DNA of 11,053 bases. It comes from Acidobacteriota bacterium. GTDB lineage: Bacteria; Acidobacteriota; Terriglobia; Terriglobales; Acidobacteriaceae. The translations under genes were made by a program, and so were the position numbers. Shown here one piece after another: positions 1 to 7,000 of this stretch. Below the pieces are notes generated by a model that had not been told where the DNA came from, did not search any database, and saw nothing but the letters and a program-made list of their open reading frames with translations. Location of the stretch: NCBI GenBank assembly GCA_021779695.1, contig JAJYAE010000137.1:1-11053 (forward strand), read 5' to 3'. The first letter of the stretch is position 1, and every line of letters starts with the position of its first letter.

Positions 1-552
1 GCCGGGGACGTCCGCGGCGACAGAGCCGAGCGCGCCGAGACTGCCGAGCGCGCCGAGCTGGCCGAGCTGATCCATGCGGATGGGTCCGAGGATGAGGACG
101 ATGTCGAGCTCCTTCTGCTCGGCGTCGAGGACGAACATGCCCGCGGTCTGGCCGTTGACCTGCTTGAGGAGAACATCGGTGACTTCAGAGCCCTTGTTTT
201 CGCGGACGTGGACCATGGGCTTCCATTCGGAGGTCTGGAAGTGCTGGCGAATCTGCTCGAGTTCGGCGGGCGAGTACTGGCCGGGCTTGTCAAATTCATA
301 TTCGCGGACGTAGATGCCGTCGAGTCCCTGGAGAAGTTGGCGGGTCTGGGCGTCGTTGCCCTGCTTGCCATTGAGGAACTGGGAGGCGGTAGCGAGCATG
401 TTCTTGTCCATTGTGACCTCGGTGACGTTGGAGGCGCGGGCGGCGAGCTGCTTTTCAAGCGCAGGCGGCAGAATCTGGGGGAAGCTTTGGGCACAGGCGG
501 GCGCGACGGCGGCGACGAGGGTGAGGATGAGGGTTGCGGCGCGGGAGTTCAT
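1..552 (-). CDS. Exported DUF4252 family protein (partial, C-terminus outside window)
   Basis: Reading the minus strand from ATG at 552 gives 184 codons with no stop before the window edge, so the 3' end is missing. Residues 1-22 form a signal peptide (MNSRAATLIL, hydrophobic core, likely cut after ACA before QSFPQ); Cys20 is preceded by APA, which is a poor lipobox. The body has the features of DUF4252 proteins: a mixed alpha/beta segment with EVTMDKNML near 45-53, GLDGIYVREYEF near 76-87, W110-KPMVHVRENK, and AGMFVLDAEQKELDIVLILGPI near 137-158. No enzymatic role is known for the family. The start is secure: AAGGAG lies 7 bases upstream (560-565 on the complement), and the ATG overlaps the preceding stop as ATGA, implying translational coupling. 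The visible end is a Leu-Gly-x repeat (residues 163-177). Role in the cell envelope downstream of the sigma factor is inferred from context. Confidence 0.85.
   Translation of the reverse strand, partial: MNSRAATLILTLVAAVAPACAQSFPQILPPALEKQLAARASNVTEVTMDKNMLATASQFLNGKQGNDAQTRQLLQGLDGIYVREYEFDKPGQYSPAELEQIRQHFQTSEWKPMVHVRENKGSEVTDVLLKQVNGQTAGMFVLDAEQKELDIVLILGPIRMDQLGQLGALGSLGALGSVAADVPG
25..57 (-). repeat. Short in-frame tandem repeat coding Leu-Gly-x triplets
   Basis: A 15-base sequence at 25-39 recurs exactly at 43-57 (period 18 bases), with further GCCGAGCTG copies to about 69. Read on the minus strand it encodes LGQ-LGA-LGS-LGA-LGS inside the DUF4252 protein. The periods are multiples of three, so copy-number change would keep the frame. 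Confidence 0.75.
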
Positions 553-887
553 TGCACGTCTCCTTGAGTGAATGGGTTGTGGCTGTGCACGGCGAGGCGC
601 GTCTGGACGTCGGTGAGGGCGTGGTGGGTGATGCGCAGGGCGATGAAGAGCTGGCGGCGCGCTTCTTCTCCGTGGCGGCGCTGCTGGGTGATGTGGTTCC
701 AGGTGAGCAGACTGCTGACAGCGACGGCGAGCAGGATGGAGGCGGCGAGGCGCTGCCAGAGGAAGCGGTGGCTGGCGGCGGCCTGCCTGCGGTGGAGCAG
801 ATTCTGCTTGAATGCGGGCGGAACGGGCCGGCGTTGCAGGGCGCAGCGGAGCTCGCGTTCGAATGCGTCGATGGGTTCAGGCTTCAC
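549..887 (-). CDS. Small single-pass membrane protein, probable anti-sigma partner
   Basis: This 112-residue protein lies between the sigma factor and the DUF4252 gene. The chosen start is GTG at 887 (VKPEPIDAFERELRCAL), overlapping the sigma gene's end by 11 bases; another GTG at 899 is equally in frame, and neither has a strong ribosome site. The N-terminal part (residues 7-35) contains an ELRxAL...RRPVPPAFKQNLL segment, like the short cytoplasmic region of acidobacterial proteins found next to ECF sigma factors. One membrane helix spans roughly residues 43-63, flanked by Arg/Gln-rich sequence. After it comes an amphipathic helix (RRQLFIALRITHHALTDVQTRL, about 77-98). There is no zinc-binding HxxxCxxC motif, so it is not a classic ZAS anti-sigma factor. 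The anti-sigma role is inferred from position and topology. The stop overlaps the next ATG. Confidence 0.72.
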   Translation of the reverse strand: MKPEPIDAFERELRCALQRRPVPPAFKQNLLHRRQAAASHRFLWQRLAASILLAVAVSSLLTWNHITQQRRHGEEARRQLFIALRITHHALTDVQTRLAVHSHNPFTQGDVQ

Positions 888-1395
888 GGATGTACTCACT
901 GAGGTTCTGACTGGCCTTGGCGCGGAGGAGCTTGAGGCCGCGCTGGAGATGGCTCTTGACGGTAGCCAGGGGTGCGTTGAGTGCGGCGGCAATTTCGCTC
1001 GGAGTCATGTCCTCCTGATAACGGAGAACGACGGCGGCGCGCTGGGGTTCGGGCAGAGTGATGAGCAACTGCTCGATGCGCGTGCCGAGGGGCGAGGCGG
1101 AATCCTGGCGGGTGATGTGGTGGTGATCGCTGATCTCAACCCAGTCGGCGGCGCGGCGCGCGTGGCGACGGCGCAGGGCGTCTGTGCTGCGGCTGACGGC
1201 GACGCGACGAAGCCAGAAGAGCGCGTGATCCGGCGAGTCGAGTTGGCCAAGGTGGCGATCCATTTCAAGAAAGACATCCTGGGCGACTTCTTCGGCGAGG
1301 CCGTGGTCGCCGGTGATGCGGAGGGCGATGGAAAAGACCATGGACTGGTGCTGGTCCACGAGTTGTTCGAAGTCGGGCTGCCAGCGAGGTGCCAT
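877..1395 (-). CDS. ECF-type sigma-70 family RNA polymerase sigma factor
   Basis: This 172-residue protein has the length and two-domain layout of an extracytoplasmic-function sigma factor. Residues ~8-75 match region 2: FEQLVDQHQSMVFSIALRI, then AEEVAQDVFLEM, then HALFWLRRVAVSRSTDALRRR. Residues ~103-160 match region 4: IEQLLITLPEPQRAAVVLRY, then a helix-turn-helix around EDMTPSEIAAALNAPLATVKSHLQRGLKLLR. It would redirect RNA polymerase to a small regulon, probably under control of the membrane protein encoded just downstream. ATG at 1395 is preferred because it begins right before region 2; an in-frame TTG at 1467 would add 24 residues that do not look like the family. The ribosome site is weak. 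Gene order sigma, small membrane protein, DUF4252 is a recurrent arrangement in acidobacteria. The signal sensed cannot be read from the sequence. Confidence 0.92.
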   Translation of the reverse strand: MAPRWQPDFEQLVDQHQSMVFSIALRITGDHGLAEEVAQDVFLEMDRHLGQLDSPDHALFWLRRVAVSRSTDALRRRHARRAADWVEISDHHHITRQDSASPLGTRIEQLLITLPEPQRAAVVLRYQEDMTPSEIAAALNAPLATVKSHLQRGLKLLRAKASQNLSEYIREA

Positions 1396-1535
1396 GAGGA
1401 ACGCCTTCTGTTTTGATATCCGCAAAACGGAGCGGACGGGGATGCAGAAAGATACGCAGGCGCTCAACTCTTTGCTCCCTGAAATCGTCCACCAAAGAGA
1501 ACGATTGCACGAAGAACGACGGCAATGGCTGGCAG

Positions 1536-3191
1536 GTGTTGAAGCTGTCTTTGTTCTGGATCATCGTTTTGTATGCCATGGCGCTCTGCGCCGTGGCGTC
1601 GGCGCAGCCGCGAACTGCCACCACGGATCCGGATGCTGTGTGCGCGCAATGCCATGCGCTGATTGCCGCGCGCTACCGGACGACGCCCATGGCGGAGGCC
1701 AGCGGTGCGGCGACGGAGGGTTTTCTGCCTGCGGACTTTACGCATGCGGCCTCGGGCATCCATTACAAGGTGAAGGAAGTGGATGGGCAGGTGTGGCTGG
1801 ACTACGAGCGGCCAGAGGCGACGGCGGAGCGAGAACTGGCGGGACGGGTGCAGCTCGAGTACTTTATCGGCTCGGGGCTGCGCGGGCGCACCTATTTATT
1901 TGACCGGGATGGCTACTGGTTTGAAGCCCCGATCAACTGGTATGGGAAGAAGCGGGTGTGGGATATGGCGCCGAACTTCCTGTCGGCGCGGGAGATGCCG
2001 CTGACGCTGCCCGTGGATCCGGGCTGTCTGCACTGTCATGCGTCGGAGGTGGCGCAGTCCCTGCCGGATGCGAGGAATCATTATGCCGGCGCGCCGTTTG
2101 ACGCGGGAGGCATCACGTGCGGGGCGTGCCACGGGGATGGCGCGGCGCACGTGCACTCAGGCGGGAGGGTGAAGATGATGGATATCGACGCGCTGGCGCC
2201 GGCGCGGCGAGATTCGATCTGCCTGAATTGTCACATGGAGGGCCAGGCCGCGGTGATTCGCGAAGGGAAGACACTCACGGAGTTCAAGCCGGGCGATGAC
2301 TTGTCTGATTACGCGGTGTTTTTTGTGCGGCGGAATGAGAATGGGTCGGGTGGGCGCGCGACGAGCCAGTGGGAGGCGCTGCTGAAGAGCCGGTGCAAGG
2401 AGGCGAGCGGCGATCGGATGACCTGCACAACCTGCCACGATCCGCATGGATCTCCGGCTGCGGCGGAGCGGGTGGCGTACTACCGCACGCAATGCTTGCA
2501 GTGCCACGGCGCGAATGGGTTCGCGGAGAAACATCACCCGGAGAATCTGGACTGCGTGGAGTGCCACATGGCGCGGATTCCTTCAAACGACATTGCACAC
2601 GAGCAGGTGACGGACCACTGGATTCGCAAGCGGGTGAAAGGTGCGCGGCTTCCGCTGGAGACCTCGGGTTCGCTGGTGGCCGTGGGCGATGTGGCGGCAG
2701 ACGACCGAGATCTGGGGCTGGCTTACGCGCAGATGGCGACGCGAGGCGATGAGGCGGCAGGACACCAGGCACTGGCGCTGCTAACCCGCGCCGAGAAAGA
2801 GCAGAATGGGGCAGCCGGCGATGCGGAGCTGCATGCCGAGCTGGGTTTCCTGGAGCAGATGGATGGGAATGCGCCGGGCGCCGCGACAGAGTACAAACGG
2901 GCGCTTGAGGCGGACCCATACGAATCCCTGGCAGCAGGGGATCTGGCCGTACTGGATGCGCAGGCGCACGACTATGGCGACGCTGTTGGCCTGTGGAGCC
3001 GGGTGTTTGCGGACGACCCCTCGCAACTGGCGGCGGGAATGGACCTGGCGCTGGTGGAGTGTGCGGCCGGGGCGATGGACCAGGCGCAGATGACCGTGGC
3101 ACGGCTGCTGGACTTTGCGCCGGATGATGGCAAGTTGCGGGCCCTGGCGGCAAGGCTGCGGGGTGGGAAAGGGAGCTGCGGCGGCAAATGA
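1536..3191 (+). CDS. Exported heptahaem cytochrome c with C-terminal TPR region
   Basis: Numbered from GTG 1536 the protein has 551 residues. Residues 1-23 form a signal peptide (VLKLSLFWII, then YAMALCAVASA, cut before QP). Seven CxxCH haem-c sites are visible at C36, C164, C195, C229, C297, C320 and C340 (CAQCH, CLHCH, CGACH, CLNCH, CTTCH, CLQCH, CVECH); several extra His (e.g. H205, H207, H333, H334, H355, H361) could be distal ligands. Residues ~390-545 are helical TPR-like repeats (DAELHAELGFLEQMDGNAPGA; YKRALEADPYESLAAGDLAV), so this is a haem-TPR fusion. It should act in the periplasm or at the cell surface in electron transfer. No CxxCK catalytic haem of nitrite reductase NrfA is present, so a specific reaction is not assigned. 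The start is uncertain: GTG 1536 and TTG 1539 both keep the signal peptide, TTG 1413 would add 41 polar residues, and ATG 1578 would destroy it. Confidence 0.88.
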   Translation: MLKLSLFWIIVLYAMALCAVASAQPRTATTDPDAVCAQCHALIAARYRTTPMAEASGAATEGFLPADFTHAASGIHYKVKEVDGQVWLDYERPEATAERELAGRVQLEYFIGSGLRGRTYLFDRDGYWFEAPINWYGKKRVWDMAPNFLSAREMPLTLPVDPGCLHCHASEVAQSLPDARNHYAGAPFDAGGITCGACHGDGAAHVHSGGRVKMMDIDALAPARRDSICLNCHMEGQAAVIREGKTLTEFKPGDDLSDYAVFFVRRNENGSGGRATSQWEALLKSRCKEASGDRMTCTTCHDPHGSPAAAERVAYYRTQCLQCHGANGFAEKHHPENLDCVECHMARIPSNDIAHEQVTDHWIRKRVKGARLPLETSGSLVAVGDVAADDRDLGLAYAQMATRGDEAAGHQALALLTRAEKEQNGAAGDAELHAELGFLEQMDGNAPGAATEYKRALEADPYESLAAGDLAVLDAQAHDYGDAVGLWSRVFADDPSQLAAGMDLALVECAAGAMDQAQMTVARLLDFAPDDGKLRALAARLRGGKGSCGGK

Positions 3192-3237
3192 TGCAGCCGC
3201 TGGCTTTGGGGGCATACGAGGAGTCAACAGGCGACGA

Positions 3238-3258
3238 CCGGCCAAGAGGGAGGGCCGG
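3238..3258 (+). terminator. Weak GC-rich hairpin downstream of the cytochrome gene
   Basis: CCGGCC at 3238-3243 pairs with GGCCGG at 3253-3258 across a 9-base loop, 46 bases after the cytochrome stop. No U-run follows, so it is at best a weak or Rho-assisted termination site or an RNA-stabilising hairpin. Confidence 0.25.
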
Positions 3259-3270
3259 GAATGTTATACC

Positions 3271-3286
3271 CAAACACCCGTGTTTG
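3271..3286. promoter_or_regulatory. 16-base inverted repeat, operator-like
   Basis: CAAACAC (3271-3277) and GTGTTTG (3280-3286) are perfect inverted copies separated by only two bases. The two-base spacing is too tight for a stable RNA hairpin and fits a dimeric regulator site better. No promoter is clearly positioned beside it, so the role is inferred. Confidence 0.35.
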
Positions 3287-3411
3287 CGGAGCGCCCGGAG
3301 CCGGACCCTGTTCCGAGAGAGGCATGTGGAAACCCAGGCCTGAGTCTCCAAGGCAGGCGAACCAGGGACGGGAAGGGCCTCTTTTGGCGGACCTGGTATT
3401 GTGGTTTTCCT

Positions 3412-3433
3412 ATTGAAAAATCAATCATTTGAT
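3412..3433. promoter_or_regulatory. Overlapping AT-rich inverted repeats
   Basis: ATTGA (3412-3416) pairs with TCAAT (3421-3425) over an AAAA loop. The overlapping ATCAA (3420-3424) pairs with TTGAT (3429-3433) over TCAT. The two pairings share the middle arm. The AT-rich block stands out from its G-rich surroundings and could bind a regulator. Confidence 0.3.
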
Positions 3434-3537
3434 GGAGATTGGGCCCGCCTTGAGGGTGGAACCCAGGAACCTCCGGAAGGTTGTGATCGGGGGTGGTGGA
3501 TGGGGGTGCATCCTGGTGGGCACGGCGCATAAATGAC

Positions 3538-3550
3538 ATATCTAAGATAT
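3538..3550. promoter_or_regulatory. 13-base odd palindrome
   Basis: ATATCT and AGATAT are perfect inverted arms around a single central A. It overlaps GATATATC at 3546-3553, an octamer that recurs at 3751-3758. Reading it as a protein-binding site is inference. Confidence 0.3.
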
Positions 3551-3750
3551 ATCAAATAGGCAACATTTGTTCGGTGTCCTTCGAGGCAAAGAGAGGCGGC
3601 GGGATAGAAAACGGTGGGGAAAAGGAAGAGCGGGCGGCGCTGAGGCATTTTGACTAAATCGATTTATATGGATAAGTTAGGCAGGATTTGACGGATGGTT
3701 GCCGGCGAGGCGGGGGGCTGGGAGGGCCGGAGTAAAGGTTTTCTCGGAAT

Positions 3751-3800
3751 GATATATCGTTTGGGCGGGAACAGCCGCAATTTTTTTGCGATCTATCGTT
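3751..3800 (+). promoter_or_regulatory. Pair of 11-base direct repeats upstream of receptor promoter
   Basis: GATATATCGTT at 3751-3761 and GATCTATCGTT at 3790-3800 differ at one base and are 39 bases apart start to start, roughly four helical turns. The second copy runs into the TTGACA -35 box at 3799. The layout fits a regulator binding one face of the DNA, but no regulator can be named. Confidence 0.4.
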
Positions 3801-3828
3801 GACAGGAGTGATTGGATTTGGATATTGT
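3799..3828 (+). promoter_or_regulatory. Candidate sigma-70 promoter for the TonB-dependent receptor
   Basis: A perfect -35 hexamer TTGACA (3799-3804) is followed after 18 bases by TATTGT (3823-3828), a four-of-six match to the -10 consensus. Transcription would start near 3835, leaving a leader of about 185 bases before ATG 4020. It is the best promoter-like pair seen in this gap. Confidence 0.5.
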
Positions 3829-4019
3829 TTCGATTTGTTCCGGGGTCGGCCTTTTTCGCTCTCGCCAATTCAATTTTCAGGGGGCAGCTGTACCGGAAAA
3901 CTTTGCGAACCTGCCGCTGTGGCCGGGGAGCTTTAACGATGTTCATGATCCGCGAGGGCATGGGCACGCACACGAGAGTAGTTCAAAAAACAATAAGAGC
4001 AATCCTTTCAGGAGACCGC

Positions 4020-7000
4020 ATGAAGAAGAGAATGCGCACAGCGCTTGCGCTGGCACTCGTTGCCTGCGCGGCGATGCTCATGAGTCCAGCGGCCAGAGCG
4101 CAGTCGGTCTACGGATCGATTTTCGGCACTGTGACCGATTCGACCGGGGCGGCAATACCTGGCGCCACGATCACGGTCAAGGACGTCTCGAAAGGGACGA
4201 TCGTGACCGCCACCTCGAACGCGACAGGTGATTACAGCGTTCCCCACCTTATCCCCGACGTATACAACCTGACGGTATCGGCGAAGGGCTTCAAGGCTTT
4301 TTCCGCAACGGGCATTCAGGTTCTGGCGGATACGGCACCGCGTATTGATCCGACGATGGAGATCGGCGCGGCGGACACGACAGTGACCGTAAATGCCGAG
4401 CAGCAGCCGGAACTGAAGACGGACCGCGCGGATGTATCGACAGTCTTCGATCAGCAGCAGGTATCGAGCCTGCCGGTGGGCGACCAGAACTTTACCAACC
4501 TTCAACTTCTTTTGCCGGGCGCGCAGCTTCTGGGCTGGTCGCACGCGGCTGATGAGAACCCGCAGGGTTCGCGTCAGATTCAGGTAGACGGCCAGGCCTT
4601 TGGCGGCACGGCTTTCGAACTGGACGGCACGGACAACCAGGATCCGATTCTGGGCATTATCGTCATCAACCCGTCCATCGACCAGGTGACGGAAACGAAG
4701 ATCACGACGCAGAACTACGATGCCGAGCTGGGCAAGGCGGTATCGGCGGTTGTGACTGCGCAGACGAAGTCGGGCACCAACCAGTTCCATGGCGATGCGT
4801 ACGACTTCCGCACGGGCAATGCGAATCTGGCGCGTGATCCATTCAGCCAGGCTCCTGACTCGATTCCCGCCGGACTGAAGAACAGAATGGGCGGATCGAT
4901 TGGCGGCCCGATCAAGAAGGACAAGGCGTTCTTCTTCTTCAACTATGAAGGTCAGCGCCAGAAGGTGGGCACAGCGGCAACGGATACGCTGCCGACGAGC
5001 CTGCTGACGGAGACGGCTCTGGGCAACACGACTGGACCGAGCGGCATTCAGGGCGCGGACTTCAGCGAGTACCTGACGCAGTTGGGCGCGAACGGCATCA
5101 TTTACGACAACTCGACTGGCACACCAACGCCTTTCGCAAGCAACGTGATTCCTTCGAGCCGGCTTTCTCCGCAGGCACTTGCCCTGTTGAAGCTCCTCGA
5201 GCCTTACACCAAGGGCATTGTGCCGAACACAACCGGATCGGTCGGCAACCTCGACTCCAACTTCCACGCAAGCGGAACGGGTCTGTTTAACAGCAACCAG
5301 TGGACGGAGCGCGCGGACTACTCGCTGAGCGAGACGATGCATGCCTTCGAACGCTTCTCGCGGTTTACGGACACCCTGTCAGGCAAGGTGATGTTTGGCG
5401 CGGCCGGTGGACCTGGATTCGGCGTTGGCAACTATGGCGGTAACTCACAGGGTGCGAACGACAGCTTTGCGTCCGGCATGGACATCGCCCTGAATCCGAA
5501 GCTGCTGACGGACTTCCGTCTGGCGTACTACCGCTACAACGTGATCGACTCGAAGCATGACCAGAATGTTGAATTTGCCAATCAGATCGGCATTCCGGGC
5601 ATCAACTTCGGAACCTACTTCACGGGCGGCGCGCCGGGCTTCAGCCTGTCGAATATTCCCGGCGGCTCAGGTGGTACTCAAGGCAACCCGGTCTACGGCG
5701 ACGGCTTGAACATCAACCGTTGTAACTGCCCCTTGACCGAGCGCGAAGATCAGTTCCAGATTGTGAACAACTGGACCAAGATCGTTGGCAACCACAGCTT
5801 CAAGGTGGGCGCCGACCTGCGCTATGCCCGCAACCTGCGCGTTCCGTCGGACACTGACCGCGCTGGCCAGCTGAACTTCAACCAGACCGTAACTTCTGAC
5901 CCGTCGCTGGCAACTCCGGGCGGCTTGTCTTTTGCGTCTTACCTGCTGGGCGAAGTGACCAGCTTCGGCCGTTATGTTTCCACCAACACGAACGCCAAGG
6001 AATTCCAGAAGCGCACGTTCTTTTATGCGCAGGACACCTGGCGCGCGACGCACAACCTCACACTGAACCTGGGTCTGCGGTATGAGATCTACTTCCCAGA
6101 GGCAGTGAATGCAGCAGGCAACGGCGCACTGATGAACCTGAACGACGGTTATCTGCACGTTGCAGGCATTGGCAACGTACCTTCGGATATGGGCTGGACC
6201 TGGCCGGTATCGAAGATGTTTGCACCGCGCATTGGTGCTGCATACCAACTGGGCGAGAAGACGGTCATCCGCGCCGGCTACGGACGGAGCTTTGACATTG
6301 GTGTCTTCGGCTCCATCTTTGGCCACGTGGTGACGCAGAACCTGCCGGTGTTGGCGAACCAGCAGATCAATCAGCCGAGCACGACGGCTCCCGCGTTTAC
6401 CCTGGCGGTAGGTCCGAAGCAATATGTCCCGCTGTCGGTACCTTCCAACGGCCTGCTGCCGAACCCCGGCTCGCAGGTTGCGACGAAGGCGCGTCCGAAT
6501 CCGCTCAGTTTCCCGACGATCGATGCATGGAACCTGAGCATCCAGCGCGCGCTGACACCGACCCTGACCCTGACCGTTGCGTACGTAGCCAACAAGGGAA
6601 CGCACACGCTGGGTGACGGCGACAACAACAACACCAACCCGAACGAGCCTGGCATCAACCTTCCCGGCAAGTACAGCGTGAACGGACAGACCCTGCACTA
6701 CGATCCGACGGTGCCTGCAAACACCATTTCAGCCAACAGCGGCGTATCGACGGGCAATCTGCTGCAGCGCTACTATGCGTACTCACTGACGGCTTGCAAG
6801 GATCCCAACTACACAACGCCGAACGAGCCGTTTATCACATCCGGAATGTGCGGATGGACGAACAGCATCCAGTACTACGGCGACAACATGAACACGGAGT
6901 TCGACGCACTGCAGGTGACCCTGGCGCAGCAGATGATCCATGGTCTGAGCTACACGGCGAACTACCAGTGGGCGAGTGCCTTTGACGAACAGTCTGGGTA

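Larger units (their letters stand above)
3192..4019. other. Long intergenic region with regulatory-like elements, no convincing gene
   Basis: About 830 bases separate the cytochrome stop from the receptor start. Open frames here are short, lack ribosome sites and read as low-complexity sequence. The first half is G-rich (G-runs near 3488-3520 and 3710-3729); AT-rich islands occur at 3410-3433, 3531-3560, 3655-3675 and 3745-3835. The islands hold the inverted repeats, direct repeat and promoter listed separately. A small RNA or a long regulated leader is possible but not demonstrable from sequence alone. Confidence 0.6.

Noticed and set aside
568..1416. 282-codon plus-strand open frame opposite the sigma operon
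   Set aside because: The minus strand here encodes a recognisable sigma factor and its partner; the plus frame is their shadow.
1396..1535. Promoters in the divergent sigma/cytochrome gap
   Set aside because: Transcription must start around here in both directions, but no hexamer pair with acceptable spacing could be identified on either strand.
1313..1903. 196-codon plus-strand open frame overlapping the cytochrome start
   Set aside because: It spans the sigma gene's 5' end and the cytochrome's signal peptide in another frame and resembles no family.
2284..3351. 355-codon minus-strand open frame over the cytochrome's 3' half
   Set aside because: Pro/Ser/Arg-rich low-complexity translation antisense to haem and TPR coding sequence; no domain seen.
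3650..3678. Possible promoter TTGACT with TAAGTT 17 bases on
   Set aside because: The -10 element matches consensus at only three positions, and the pair at 3799-3828 is better and closer to the receptor gene.
3488..3729. Possible G-quadruplexes in G-run clusters near 3488-3520 and 3710-3729
   Set aside because: Each cluster has only three runs of three or more G within reach, so a standard four-run, three-tetrad structure is not supported.
3421..3973. Two minus-strand small open frames (75 and 98 codons) in the intergenic region
   Set aside because: No ribosome site, no recognisable domain, and composition as expected for the complement of G-rich non-coding DNA.
4008..5342. 444-codon minus-strand open frame opposite the receptor gene
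   Set aside because: It is the antisense shadow of a clearly coding, well-recognised gene; its translation is Arg/Val-rich with no domain, signal or ribosome site.
5667..6698. 343-codon minus-strand open frame inside the receptor gene
   Set aside because: Same reason: an Arg/Val-rich antisense shadow of the receptor barrel.
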